Of a DNA stretch of 64,000 nucleotides, positions 34,107 to 42,636 are shown piece by piece. Within the stretch, counting starts at the first letter, position 1. Each line of letters opens with the position of its first letter. This stretch comes from Lentzea albida (GTDB taxonomy: Bacteria > Actinomycetota > Actinomycetes > Mycobacteriales > Pseudonocardiaceae): NCBI RefSeq assembly GCF_900111005.1, contig NZ_FOFV01000022.1:1-64000 (forward strand), in the 5' to 3' direction. Both the position numbers and the translations under genes were made by a program. The notes beneath the pieces are model-generated. The model made no database searches and was not told where the DNA came from. It saw only the letters and a list, made by a program, of their open reading frames with translations.

Positions 34107-34745
34107 GTGCCGCAGGGTGAGCGCGCGGAGAAGGTCCAGGACACCGAGGAGGAGGGGGCGTCGAGGCAGCGCGGCCGGTACCCCAAGGGGATCCTGCGCC
34201 GGCAGCAGATCCTCGACCGCACCATCGAGGTGTTCGCCGAGCACGGGTTCGAGGGCACCAGCCTGCGCGCCATCGGTGACGCGATCGGGGTGAGCCACGC
34301 GGCCCTGAAGCGCTACTTCGAGACCCGCGAGGAGCTCTTCGTCGAGGTGCTGCGCGAGAAGGACCGCCAGGCGCTCGCCGACGCCCGCGTCGACGTCGTC
34401 GAGACGATCGACTTCGCCTCCCACCTGGAGGACTACGTGTCCAGGGCGCCGGGTCTCGTGGCGCTGCGCCACGGCATGGTCGCGCGGGCGATCGAGCCGG
34501 GCAACGAGCACTCGCGCGCGTTCTTCGTGGAGCGCTACGACTCCATTCGCAAGGAGGCGTTGCTGATCCTGCGGCTCGCCCAGGCCGTGGGCACCGTGCG
34601 GGCCGACATCTCGCCGGAGGTGGCGGCGTCACTGGTGATCGCCGCGATGGACGGTCTCTCGACGCAGTGGCTGCTCGACCCGCAGGTCGACATGAACCGG
34701 GGCATGACCCTCCTCGAGCACCTCCTGAGGCCGGTGGCGGACTAA
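34107..34745 (+). CDS. TetR-family regulator of the mannosidase locus
   Basis: 212 residues. A charged N-terminal tail is followed by a basic arm (RQRGRYPKG) and the HTH (TSLRAIGDAIGVSHAALKRYF), then a helical ligand domain. Start GTG 34107 follows GGAGG at 5 nt; upstream in-frame codons lie in the operator region and are not used. Palindromes flank the gene on both sides, consistent with repression of the mannosidase, itself and the MFS transporter. The inducer is probably a mannoside (inference). Confidence 0.9.
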   Translation: MPQGERAEKVQDTEEEGASRQRGRYPKGILRRQQILDRTIEVFAEHGFEGTSLRAIGDAIGVSHAALKRYFETREELFVEVLREKDRQALADARVDVVETIDFASHLEDYVSRAPGLVALRHGMVARAIEPGNEHSRAFFVERYDSIRKEALLILRLAQAVGTVRADISPEVAASLVIAAMDGLSTQWLLDPQVDMNRGMTLLEHLLRPVAD

Positions 34746-34767
34746 AAAGCTCCACTTGGAACTTTTT
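34744..34767. promoter_or_regulatory. Operator O2 before the MFS transporter
   Basis: aaaaagctcc-actt-ggaacttttt, a 24-bp palindrome with one mismatch, overlapping the tetR stop codon. It repeats O1 almost exactly. Confidence 0.82.
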
Positions 34768-34832
34768 GGGGTTATCGTGTTGGCCTTGCCTGGGGCAGCA
34801 CGCCCCGGGCTCGCCTGCAGAGGGAAGTCAAC

Positions 34833-36110
34833 GTGGACGAGTCAAAGCCCCTTCCTGCGCCCGCCACCGCCGGTACGACGACCGCCACGGCCGTGTCGAC
34901 CGGTGCGCCGCCATCGCGCTACCCCCAGATCGCGATCCCCCTCGCGATCCTGGGCTTCTCGATCGCCCTGGTCCCGCCGCTCGTCATCACGATCGCGCTG
35001 CGGCTGCGGGAACTCGACCTGGACGGCGCGGGTGCGGCGCTCGGCCTGGTCCTCGGTGTCGGCGCGGTCTTCTCCCTGATCGCGAACCCGCTCGCCGGCC
35101 GGTTCTCCGACCGCACCACCGGCCGCCTCGGCATGCGCAAGCCGTGGATCTTCTCGGGTGCCGCCCTCGGCTACGCCGGCATCGTCGTGATCGCCGTCGC
35201 CCCGAACGTCGCGGTCGTGCTCGTGGGCTGGAGCATCGCGCAGGTCGGCCTGAACTTCGCGCTCGCCGCCCTCGTGGCCATGCTCCCAGACCAGATCGGC
35301 CCCGAGAGACGCGGCCGCACCGCGTCGTTCATCAGCCTCGCGCAGAACGTCGGCGGTGTCGCCGCGACGTTCCTCGTCCAGCTCTTCCCGGCCGGACCGG
35401 TGCAGTACCTGGTGCCCAGCCTGATCGGCGTCGTGTTGATGGTCGCCGTGATCGCCCCCGTGCGGGACCGCGTCCGCGTCGAACGCGTTCGCGAACCCTT
35501 CGACCTCAAGGCCCTGCTCGGCTCGTTCGTGTTCAACCCCCGCAAGAACCCCGACCTCGGCTGGGCGTGGCTCACGCGGTTCTTCCTGACGACGACGCAG
35601 TTCACCGCGACCAGCTACCTCACGTACTTCCTCATCGAGCGGTTCGGTGTCACCGACGAGGAGGCGCCCACCCTGGTCTTCCAGGCGATCCTCGCCAACG
35701 CGGTCGGCATCCTCCTGGTCGCGCCCCTGCTCGGCTGGCTCTCCGACCGCCTGCGCCGCCGCAAGCTGTTCGTGATCATCTCGTCGGCCATCGCCGTCGT
35801 GGGCCTGACCGTGATCGCGCTCGCCCCGTCGATCGAGGCGGTCCTGCTCGGCGAGCTCGTCCTCGGGGCGGGGCTCGGGGCGTTCTTCGCCGTCGAGCTC
35901 GCCCTGATCGCCGACGTGCTGCCCAGCGAGGAGACCGCGGGCAAGGACCTCGGCGTGGCCAACCTCGCGCAGTCGTTGCCGCAGTCGCTGATCCCGGTGG
36001 CGGCGCCCGGTTTGATCGCCTCGTTCGGGTACCTCGGGTTGTTCCTGGGTGGAGCGATCTTCGGGGTGCTGGGCGCGGTGAGCGTGACGCGGGTGAAGAA
36101 GGTGCGCTGA
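34833..36110 (+). CDS. MFS transporter, probable sugar importer
   Basis: 425 residues with about 12 membrane helices. Family hallmarks include AGRFSDRTTGRLGMRKPW after helix 2 and LLGWLSDRLRRRKLF in the second half, resembling sugar/cation symporter-like MFS proteins. AGAGGGAA precedes GTG 34833. Its own operator and the adjacent GH38 gene suggest uptake of mannosides or related oligosaccharides; the direction is not proven by sequence. Confidence 0.88.
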   Translation: MDESKPLPAPATAGTTTATAVSTGAPPSRYPQIAIPLAILGFSIALVPPLVITIALRLRELDLDGAGAALGLVLGVGAVFSLIANPLAGRFSDRTTGRLGMRKPWIFSGAALGYAGIVVIAVAPNVAVVLVGWSIAQVGLNFALAALVAMLPDQIGPERRGRTASFISLAQNVGGVAATFLVQLFPAGPVQYLVPSLIGVVLMVAVIAPVRDRVRVERVREPFDLKALLGSFVFNPRKNPDLGWAWLTRFFLTTTQFTATSYLTYFLIERFGVTDEEAPTLVFQAILANAVGILLVAPLLGWLSDRLRRRKLFVIISSAIAVVGLTVIALAPSIEAVLLGELVLGAGLGAFFAVELALIADVLPSEETAGKDLGVANLAQSLPQSLIPVAAPGLIASFGYLGLFLGGAIFGVLGAVSVTRVKKVR

Positions 36111-36133
36111 CGTGTCCGGATCCCTCCTCGACT

Positions 36134-36178
36134 AAGTGGGACATCGTCCCGTATCGTAATCGGGACAATGTCCCACTT
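36134..36178. promoter_or_regulatory. Double palindrome, operator for hydrolase-TetR operon
   Basis: Two 18-bp arms (36134-36151 and 36161-36178) are inverted copies with one mismatch around a 9-bp spacer. Each arm holds its own palindrome: gggac-atc-gtccc (36138-36150) and gggac-aat-gtccc (36162-36174), centres 24 bp apart. This is a likely site for two TetR dimers, 16 bp before the hydrolase ATG. Confidence 0.85.
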
Positions 36179-36193
36179 GAGTCTGGAGAGATC

Positions 36194-36910
36194 ATGCCGA
36201 TGACGTACGTGCTGGTGCACGGGGCGTGGCACAGCGGCCAGAGCTGGTCGAAGGTGGTGCCGAGGCTGGGTGCGAGCGGCAGTCCGGTCTACACCCCGAC
36301 GCTCACCGGTTACGGCGAGACGCGGCACCTGCTGGGCCCCGACACGGGCCTGCGCACGCACACCGCCGACGTCGTGCGGCTGCTGGTGGACGAGGACCTG
36401 CACGACGTCGTCCTCGTCGGCCACAGCTACGCGGGCATGGTGATCTCCGCGGTGGCGAACGAGGTCCCGGAGCGGATCGCGCGGCTCGTGTACCTCGACG
36501 CGATGGTGCCGGTGCACGGTGAGAGCGCTCTCGACGTGATGCCGGAGGCGCGCGGCATGCTCGGTGACGGCTGGAGGGTGCCCCCGCCGCCGGAGCCGTT
36601 CGGGCTGTTCGGGGTCAGCGATCCCGCCGACGTCGCGTGGCTGCGGTCCATGCTGTCCGACCAGACGGTGCGGTGCCTGGACGAGCCGGTCGCGATGGAC
36701 CACCCGGCGCTCGCCTCGATCCCGCGCACGCACGTCCACTGCACGGCGGAGTCGGCGGTCCGGCGCCGTCCCGTTCCCGGCGTGCAACCGAACGGCGAGC
36801 CGGCGGACGTCCGGGAACTGGCGTCGGGCCACGACTGCATGATCACCGTGCCGGACGAACTGGCCGCGCTGCTGCTGGACCTGCCCGTCCCGGTGGGGAC
36901 GGCTCGATAG
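36194..36910 (+). CDS. Alpha/beta-hydrolase
   Basis: 238 residues. Strand-loop motif VLVHGAWHSGQSW at the N terminus (oxyanion), nucleophile elbow VGHSYAGM, and the C-terminal His in ASGHDCMITVP. It resembles the small esterase family near salicylate-esterase-like hydrolases. GGAGAG precedes ATG 36194 (ATG 36200 is also possible). It is followed after 9 bp by a TetR gene, with a double operator in front, so expression is likely inducible by its substrate. Confidence 0.88.
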   Translation: MPMTYVLVHGAWHSGQSWSKVVPRLGASGSPVYTPTLTGYGETRHLLGPDTGLRTHTADVVRLLVDEDLHDVVLVGHSYAGMVISAVANEVPERIARLVYLDAMVPVHGESALDVMPEARGMLGDGWRVPPPPEPFGLFGVSDPADVAWLRSMLSDQTVRCLDEPVAMDHPALASIPRTHVHCTAESAVRRRPVPGVQPNGEPADVRELASGHDCMITVPDELAALLLDLPVPVGTAR

Positions 36911-36919
36911 GATGGGGCG

Positions 36920-37507
36920 ATGAGCGAGGTTCCCGGCGCGGCGGTGCGGCCCCAGCGGCGGGCCGACGCCCGGCGCAACGCCGGGAGCGTGCTCGAGGCG
37001 GCGGCCGCGGTGTTCGTCACCTCCGGTGTGGAGGCGCCCATCCGCGAGATCGCCGCCCGCGCCGGAGTCGGCACGGCGACCATCTACCGCCACTACCCGA
37101 CGCGGGCCGACCTGATCCTCGCCGTCTACCGGTCGCAGGTGGAGTCGCTGTCGGAGGCGGGGCCCGCGCTGCTCGCGAGCGAACCGGGTCCGCACCAGGC
37201 GTTGACGAAGTGGATCGACAGGTTCGTCGACTTCGTGGTCACCAAACAGGGTCTGGCGTCCGTGCTGCAGTCGAGCGAGTCCTGCTACGACCCCCTGCAC
37301 GACTACTTCCTCGAACACCTCGTGCCCGTGTGCACGCGCTTGCTGGACGAGGCCGCTCAGGCCGGCGAGATAGTGGAAGGGCAGGACGCCCACGAACTGA
37401 TGCGCGCCGTCGGCAGCATCTGCGCCGGGGCGAACGTGGCCGAAGGCGTTCGCTACGACGTGCGCCACCTGGTGCGGCTGCTGATCAACGGTCTTCGGCG
37501 GAGTTGA
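36920..37507 (+). CDS. TetR-family regulator
   Basis: 195 residues. DNA-binding domain QRRADARRNAGSVLEAAAAV then APIREIAARAGVGTATIYRHY, and a C-terminal helical domain of the kind found in transcriptional regulators with the SbtR-like fold. Second gene of the hydrolase operon, so it presumably regulates itself through the double palindrome at 36134. A TAGGAT box 6 nt before the ATG could also give a separate leaderless transcript. Confidence 0.9.
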   Translation: MSEVPGAAVRPQRRADARRNAGSVLEAAAAVFVTSGVEAPIREIAARAGVGTATIYRHYPTRADLILAVYRSQVESLSEAGPALLASEPGPHQALTKWIDRFVDFVVTKQGLASVLQSSESCYDPLHDYFLEHLVPVCTRLLDEAAQAGEIVEGQDAHELMRAVGSICAGANVAEGVRYDVRHLVRLLINGLRRS

Positions 37508-37603
37508 ACCACCTCCTCACCTGATCCGGTGAAATGTCGTTTGTGGACGGTCAGGACGTCAATTTCTCCTGAGTCGGACCACAACGAGGTGGAGGTGGCG
37601 TTC

Positions 37604-37816
37604 GTGATGCTGCGCGACTACGGATCTGACGCGAGGCAAGGGGACTTCGTCGAGTTCACCGTGGACGGAGAGGAACCCCGCAAGGGCATCGTGATGATGC
37701 TGCGGAGCGTGGGGGAGAAGCTGCACTACGTCGTGCAGGACGAGCTGACCCGCGATCGGCACGAGATCCCGGTGCAGCGGATCGCCTGCGTGCTCGAGCG
37801 CCACGCGACTCCCTAG
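37604..37816 (+). CDS. Small conserved-looking protein of unknown function
   Basis: 70 residues, beta-rich: QGDFVEFTVDGEEPRKGIVM then KLHYVVQDELTRDRHEIPVQ, ending in RIACVLERHATP. The frame is open from 37529, but GGTGGAGG lies 8 nt before GTG 37604, which decides the start. The pattern (short strands, 'GD ... F') recalls KOW/SH3-like small barrels, but no family is recognised. It stands alone. Confidence 0.6.
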   Translation: MMLRDYGSDARQGDFVEFTVDGEEPRKGIVMMLRSVGEKLHYVVQDELTRDRHEIPVQRIACVLERHATP

Positions 37817-37865
37817 GAGTCGCGCACCCTGTCAGGAAGTCCTGGGCGGTCCTAGCGTCGGGATC

Positions 37866-38318
37866 ATGACGACAGAGCAGGTGATCGCGGACCGGCACGT
37901 CCGGTGGGTGTTCGGCTGGGACCGCCGCGCGGGGGACGCGCCGTTCGGCTTCCGGCGCGTCTTCGGCGAGTTCTACGACTTCGACTCGGCGGACCTCCGC
38001 CTCTACGACGACTTCGACCCCGAGCACCGGGTGGCCACGACGGCCGCCGCCTACGGCGAGATCTGGGAACCCGCCTTCCGCGAGATGGTGTCCGCGCACC
38101 ACGCCGTCGACGACGGCCCGCACGTGCTCGCCTCCGGCGACCTGGCCGCGTCCACGCTGAGGTTCGTGGCCAGGATCGTCACACCCGAGGCCGTCACGGA
38201 CATCCGCACGACGACCTCGCTGGTCTGGCGCGGCACGCCGGACGGCTGGCGGATCGTCCGCGAGCACAACTCGACCGAGGTCCTGCCCGCCGGAACACTC
38301 GACGGGCGGTTCGACTAG
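37866..38318 (+). CDS. SnoaL/NTF2-like protein
   Basis: 150 residues with the NTF2-fold pattern: an N-terminal helix, FYDFDSADLRLYDDFDPEHR, EIWEPAFREM, then strands with TLRFVARIVTPEAV and TTSLVWRGTPDGWRIVREHNS. Such proteins bind or isomerise small molecules; no catalytic assignment is possible. TAGCGT (37853-37858) is 7 nt before the ATG (leaderless). Its stop overlaps that of the convergent XRE gene (CTAG shared). Confidence 0.82.
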   Translation: MTTEQVIADRHVRWVFGWDRRAGDAPFGFRRVFGEFYDFDSADLRLYDDFDPEHRVATTAAAYGEIWEPAFREMVSAHHAVDDGPHVLASGDLAASTLRFVARIVTPEAVTDIRTTTSLVWRGTPDGWRIVREHNSTEVLPAGTLDGRFD

Positions 38319-39193
38319 GCCTCGGGCCCTGCCTCCTGCGGGCTCGGCCGGGCACCGGCCGTCCAGCTGGCCAGGATGTCCATCGCCTGCCTCGACGGCG
38401 AGTCCGGCGCGGTGCTGTAGACGTAGAGCATCGTGTCCGGATCTCCCGGCAGCGCGAGCGATTCGTACTCGACGGTGAGGTCGCCGACGAGCGGGTGCCG
38501 CAGCCGCTTCGAGCCGTACGTGCGCTGGTGCACCCGGTGCTGCTCCCACCACTGGTCGAAGTCGCGGCTGCGTTCGCGCAGCTCGTTCACGAGCGCGACG
38601 GTGGCGGTGTCGCCGGGGTCCCTGCCGACCTCGAAGCGCAGGCTCTCCACGGCGGCGCGGGCCTGGTCGTGCCAGTCGACGAACAACGACCGGGCGGCCT
38701 CGTCGAGGAAGATCCAGCGCGCGTAGTTGCGCTCCTTGGGCGGGATCTCGTCGAAGTCGGCGAACAACGCCTTCGCCATCCGGTTCGCCGCCAGCACGTC
38801 GGTGCGGCGGCCGAGGACCAGCGCCGGCTCCCCGTCCAGCGCGTCGATCAGCTGGTAGAGGCCAGGACGGACGCGTTGCACGCTGCTCGGCCGGCGGGGC
38901 GCCGGGCCGGCCGGCAGCCCGATCAGGTCCCGCAGGTGCGTGCGGCCCGCCTCGTCCAGTTCGAGGGCGCGGCCGATGGCCTCGACGACTGCCGCGGACG
39001 GGGTGATGCGCCTGCCCTGCTCGAGCCGGGCGTAGTAGTCCGTGGACACGCCGGCGAGCAGCGCGACCTCCTCGCGCCGCAGGCCTTTGACGCGGCGGAC
39101 CCTGCCGTCGGAGGGCAGGCCGGCGCGGGACGGGTCGACCTGGCTGCGTGCGCGCCGCAGGAAGTCGGCGAGTTCGCGGTTGAGACTGGCCAT
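38315..39193 (-). CDS. XRE-family regulator with MmyB-like ligand domain
   Basis: 292 residues, same architecture as the protein at 9796: HTH (RRVKGLRREEVALLAGVSTDYYARLEQG), then ligand-binding domain (LVLGRRTDVLAANRMAKALF, ARWIFLDEAARSLFVDW, LRHPLVGDLTVEYESLALPG). ATG 39193 starts the conserved part; the longer open frame upstream is not supported. Divergent from the SDR gene at 39330, which it probably controls; an inverted repeat gacctc / gaggtc (39241-39246, 39269-39274) lies between them. Confidence 0.9.
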   Translation of the reverse strand: MASLNRELADFLRRARSQVDPSRAGLPSDGRVRRVKGLRREEVALLAGVSTDYYARLEQGRRITPSAAVVEAIGRALELDEAGRTHLRDLIGLPAGPAPRRPSSVQRVRPGLYQLIDALDGEPALVLGRRTDVLAANRMAKALFADFDEIPPKERNYARWIFLDEAARSLFVDWHDQARAAVESLRFEVGRDPGDTATVALVNELRERSRDFDQWWEQHRVHQRTYGSKRLRHPLVGDLTVEYESLALPGDPDTMLYVYSTAPDSPSRQAMDILASWTAGARPSPQEAGPEA

Positions 39194-39329
39194 GAAGCCA
39201 TTGTCGCGCAGTCCTAGCGCAGTCACGGAGTTCATAACTGGACCTCCGAGTCCTAGGTTGCCGAGTCCGAGGTCGCACAGGGCCGGATATGCGTCCCAAC
39301 GGGACCGTTCGCGGCGCCAGGCTTGTGCC

Positions 39330-40181
39330 ATGACCTTTCCGACCGATCGTCCCGCCACCTGGTTCGTCACCGGCACCTCCCGTGGCCTGGGCCTCGAACT
39401 CGTCAAGCAGCTCCTGGAGCGGGGCGACAACGTCGCCGCGACGACCCGCTCGACCGAACGCCTCCTCGCGGCGCTCGACACCGACACCACCCGCCTGCTG
39501 CCGCTGGCGGTCGACCTCCGCGACGAGGCCGCGGTGGCGCAGGCCGTGCGGCAGACGACCGACCGCTTCGGCGGGCTAGACGTCGTGGTCAACAACGCCG
39601 GCTACGGCTTCCTCGCCGCGGTGGAGGAGACCAGCGACCGCGACGTGCGGGACATGCTCGACGTCCAGGTCGCCGGCGTGTGGAACGTCCTGCGCGCCAC
39701 GCTTCCGGTCCTGCGCGAGCAGCGCGGCGGCCACGTCGTCAACGTGTCCTCGGTCCTCGGCCTGACCTCGGTGCCCGGCTGGGCGCTCTACTGCGCCGGC
39801 AAGTACGCGCTGGAGGGCCTGAGCGAGGCGCTCGCCGGTGAGGTCGCGGGCTTCGGCGTCGGCGTCACGATCGTCGAGCCCGGCTACTTCCGCACGGGCT
39901 TCCTCACCACCGACTCGCTGGCGCTGCCCGAGAACACCACCCCGGCGTACCCGGAGATCCGCGAGATGGTCGAGAACCACCTGAAGCTGCAGGGAAACCA
40001 GCTCGGCGACCCGGTCAGGGGCGCCCGGATCACGATCGAGAAGGTCGTGTCGGGCGACACCTCGCTGCGCCTGGTCCTCGGCTCGGACTCCCACGCTTAC
40101 GCCACCGCGAAGGTCCATGCGCTGCAGGCGACCCTCGACGCCGCCGCCTCCACCGCGTCCGCCAGCGACTTCCCCGCCTGA
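39330..40181 (+). CDS. Short-chain dehydrogenase/reductase
   Basis: 283 residues. Classical SDR motifs: FVTGTSRGLGLELV (cofactor), VNNAGYGF, catalytic Ser in VNVSSVLG and YCAGK (Tyr-x3-Lys), then VEPGYFRTGF. The Arg after the glycine motif suggests NADP(H). It is followed after 28 bp by a DJ-1/PfpI-like gene; likely an operon induced via the XRE regulator, perhaps for reactive carbonyl or xenobiotic detoxification (inference). Confidence 0.92.
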   Translation: MTFPTDRPATWFVTGTSRGLGLELVKQLLERGDNVAATTRSTERLLAALDTDTTRLLPLAVDLRDEAAVAQAVRQTTDRFGGLDVVVNNAGYGFLAAVEETSDRDVRDMLDVQVAGVWNVLRATLPVLREQRGGHVVNVSSVLGLTSVPGWALYCAGKYALEGLSEALAGEVAGFGVGVTIVEPGYFRTGFLTTDSLALPENTTPAYPEIREMVENHLKLQGNQLGDPVRGARITIEKVVSGDTSLRLVLGSDSHAYATAKVHALQATLDAAASTASASDFPA

Positions 40182-40209
40182 CGCACCTGCCCCGGAACGG
40201 AGCCAGCAG

Positions 40210-40911
40210 ATGAGCAAGATCCTGATCGTCATGTCCGCCGCCGACGTCTGGGAGCGCACCGACGGCTCGGCCTACCCGACGGGCTACTGGGCGGAGGAAC
40301 TGGCCGCCCCGCACGAGAAGTTCGTCGAGGCGGGCTTCACCGTCGACTTCGCCTCGCCCGGCGGCGTCCTGCAGCCGCTGGACGCGCACAGCGCCGACCC
40401 GGAGATCGCCGGGCCGGAGTGCGGGCACCACGTCGAGCACGCCGAGCGCGCACTGCGGGAGTTCGGCCCGCTGCTCAAGCTCGACGAGGTCGCTCTGGAC
40501 GACTACGTCGCGATCGTGCTGCCCGGCGGCCACGGTCCCGTCGTGGACCTGTACCAGGACGCCGACCTCGGCAGGCTCCTCGTCGAGGCCGACGCGTCCG
40601 GGAAGGTGATCGGCGCGGTCTGCCACGGCCCGGCGGCGCTGCTCTCCGCCGTCGACGCCGACGGCAGGTGGGTGTTCGAGGGCCGCAGGATGGCGGCCTT
40701 CACCGACGAGGAGGAGCAGCTGTTCGGCACCGCCGAGAACGCGCCGTGGTTGCTGGCGAGCACGTTGCGGGACAAGGGCGCGCTGCACTCGCAAGGGCCC
40801 GCCTACCAGGCCTACACCGTGCGCGACCGCAACCTGTTCACCGGGCAGAACCCCGCGTCGAGCGCCCCGATGGCCGAGGCGATGATCACCGCCCTGACCG
40901 AGGAGGGGTGA
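40210..40911 (+). CDS. DJ-1/PfpI family (Hsp31-like) protein
   Basis: 233 residues. Nucleophile elbow GAVCHGPAAL with the reactive Cys, VLPGGHGPVVDL before it, and FTDEEEQLFG after; overall layout is that of Hsp31-type glyoxalase III/chaperone proteins. Such enzymes convert methylglyoxal to lactate or repair glycated molecules; some members only bind. Second gene of the SDR operon. Confidence 0.9.
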   Translation: MSKILIVMSAADVWERTDGSAYPTGYWAEELAAPHEKFVEAGFTVDFASPGGVLQPLDAHSADPEIAGPECGHHVEHAERALREFGPLLKLDEVALDDYVAIVLPGGHGPVVDLYQDADLGRLLVEADASGKVIGAVCHGPAALLSAVDADGRWVFEGRRMAAFTDEEEQLFGTAENAPWLLASTLRDKGALHSQGPAYQAYTVRDRNLFTGQNPASSAPMAEAMITALTEEG

Positions 40912-40912
40912 G

Positions 40913-41017
40913 GTGGCCGGAGCTGGCCCGGTGCGGCCGCTCACGGACTCCGCTGCCGCCGTGCCCGTGAGCGCCGTGCCCGACCGGCTCCACAAAGGAC
41001 TGGTCATGGCCGGGTGA
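40913..41017 (+). CDS. Possible 34-residue peptide or gene remnant
   Basis: GTG 40913 lies 6 nt after GGAGG at the end of the DJ-1 gene and opens 34 codons (start VAGAGPVRPLTDSAAAV, end DRLHKGLVMAG). No family is recognised. The good ribosome site and the 1-bp gap suggest translation with the upstream genes; it could equally be the 5' stub of a lost gene. Confidence 0.35.
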   Translation: MAGAGPVRPLTDSAAAVPVSAVPDRLHKGLVMAG

Positions 41018-41104
41018 TGGCTTCCCGCTGCGGGTAGCGCTACTCCGCGGCCCCGCCTCGTACCCCGGCAGCGCGAGCGCCATGACCAGGTCCGTGGTGT
41101 CCGG

Positions 41105-41470
41105 TCAGGACTGCGCGGCCCGCAGCATCGGCGACATGTCGAACACGCTGATCACGTGGCTGATCTTGCCGTCGGCGACGGTCAGGTACTCGGTCCCGTG
41201 CAGGTTCCGCACGAACGGCAGGTCGACGGCGTAGACGGTCACGGCGCGGGTGTCGTGGCCGAGCACGTCGACCACCTCGCCCTTGAGCATCCTGCCCACG
41301 AACGGCGCGAGGAACTGCCGGTAGCCCTCGATGCCCTCGATGCGTCCGCTGGGCGCCTCGCACACGACGTCGTCGGCCACGAAGCTCAGGGCCTTCTCGG
41401 CGTCGCCGCTGGTCCAGGCGCGGACGTACTCGTCGGCGATCGTCTGCGCGGCACCGGTGGTGGCGGTCAT
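41105..41470 (-). CDS. SnoaL-like nuclear transport factor 2 fold protein
   Basis: 121 residues: TIADEYVRAWTSGDAEKALSFV, CEAPSGRIEGIEGYRQFLAPF, then a beta-sheet half (AVTVYAVDLP, EYLTVADGKISHVISVFD). Typical SnoaL_2-type small cone-shaped fold; ligand or activity unknown. GGGAGG is 11 nt before ATG 41470. Divergent from the WYL regulator, which probably controls it. Confidence 0.85.
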   Translation of the reverse strand: MTATTGAAQTIADEYVRAWTSGDAEKALSFVADDVVCEAPSGRIEGIEGYRQFLAPFVGRMLKGEVVDVLGHDTRAVTVYAVDLPFVRNLHGTEYLTVADGKISHVISVFDMSPMLRAAQS

Positions 41471-41539
41471 GACTGGTGGTTCCTCCCTGTCCGGTCGCGC
41501 TCGTCGCGACCAGGTGACCAGAGTGTTGCGGCACTTATA

Positions 41540-41555
41540 TGTCATCTTCTGTCAT
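41540..41555. promoter_or_regulatory. Direct repeat TGTCAT x2, candidate WYL-regulator site
   Basis: TGTCAT at 41540-41545 and 41550-41555, one helical turn apart, between the SnoaL-like and WYL genes. A minus-strand -10-like TATAAG overlaps the left side. Function is inferred from position. Confidence 0.45.
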
Positions 41556-41579
41556 GTACGTGGAGAAGAATCCGGAGGC

Positions 41580-42548
41580 ATGAGGTCCGACCGCCTGCTC
41601 TCGATCCTGCTGCTCCTGCAGACCCACGGGCAGCTGTCCGCCACCGATCTGGCCGGGCGGCTGGAGGTCTCGGTCCGCACGATCATGCGCGACGTCGAGG
41701 CCCTTTCGACGGCGGGCGTGCCCGTCTACACCGTGCGCGGCCCGCAGGGAGGCATCGCGCTGCTGCCGGGCTACCAGACGGACGTCACCGGCCTGACCAC
41801 CGACGAGTCGCGGGCCCTGTTCGTGGCGCTGGCCGGTTCCGCGCACACCGATCTCGGCCTCGGTCAGGCCCTCGGTTCCGCCCTGCGCAAGGTGATGGCC
41901 GCGCTGCCCGCCCCGCACCGGGGCGGCGCCGACCTGACCAGCAGGCGCGTGCTGATCGACCCGGTCCGCTGGCGGGGTGCGCCGGGGCGGTCGGACCTGG
42001 AGGTCTTCCAACGCGCCGTGTTCGCCGACCGGCGCTTGGAGCTGCGCTACCGGCACGGCCGCGACAACCGCGCGCACACCTACGTCGTCGACCCGTACGG
42101 CCTGGTCAACAAGGCGGGCGTCTGGTACCTGGTCGCGGACCACGAAGGTGAACCCGGCCTCTACCGCGTCGACCGCTCCCAGTCGGCCGTCGTGCTCACC
42201 GAGCCCGTCCAGCGGCGCGCCGGCGTCGAACTCGACGAGGTGTGGGAGGTCCTGCGCCGCCGCATCGACGACCTCCCGTCGCTCGTGGCCGTCACGGCCC
42301 TGGTGCGGGACGACGTGCTGGCCCTGTTCCTGCGCGTGCACCAGGCGGATCTCGCCGAACCGGACGGGACGCCCGTTCCGCAGGGGCCCGGCTGGAGCCG
42401 GGTGGAGCTGCGCTTCCGCTCGGTGCGCGCCGTCGAGACCCTGCTCGCCTTCGGCTCGGGCGTCGAGGTGCTCACCCCCGACGAGGCGCGCCGAGCCCTG
42501 AGCCGGCAGGCCAGGGCGGTCGCCGCCCTCTACGCGGCGGAGGTTTAG
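41580..42548 (+). CDS. WYL-domain transcriptional regulator (YafY type)
   Basis: 322 residues. N-terminal HTH_11 (LLLLQTHGQLSATDLAGRLEVSVRTIMRDVEAL), central WYL domain (LELRYRHGR, AHTYVVDPYGLVNKAGVWYLVADH; the WYL triad is WYL in VWYLV) and the C-terminal extension (WSRVELRFRSVRAVETLLAFG). These sense small ligands and regulate neighbours. GGAGG ends only one base before ATG 41580, an unusually tight spacing; no better in-frame start exists. Confidence 0.9.
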   Translation: MRSDRLLSILLLLQTHGQLSATDLAGRLEVSVRTIMRDVEALSTAGVPVYTVRGPQGGIALLPGYQTDVTGLTTDESRALFVALAGSAHTDLGLGQALGSALRKVMAALPAPHRGGADLTSRRVLIDPVRWRGAPGRSDLEVFQRAVFADRRLELRYRHGRDNRAHTYVVDPYGLVNKAGVWYLVADHEGEPGLYRVDRSQSAVVLTEPVQRRAGVELDEVWEVLRRRIDDLPSLVAVTALVRDDVLALFLRVHQADLAEPDGTPVPQGPGWSRVELRFRSVRAVETLLAFGSGVEVLTPDEARRALSRQARAVAALYAAEV

Positions 42549-42636
42549 ACCAACTCTGGCAACTGGCAACGGGTGGAAACCACCAGCGGAGCCAGTAGAT
42601 CTCTGTGTGGGCGCCGGAGATCTCCAGAGGGGGAGC

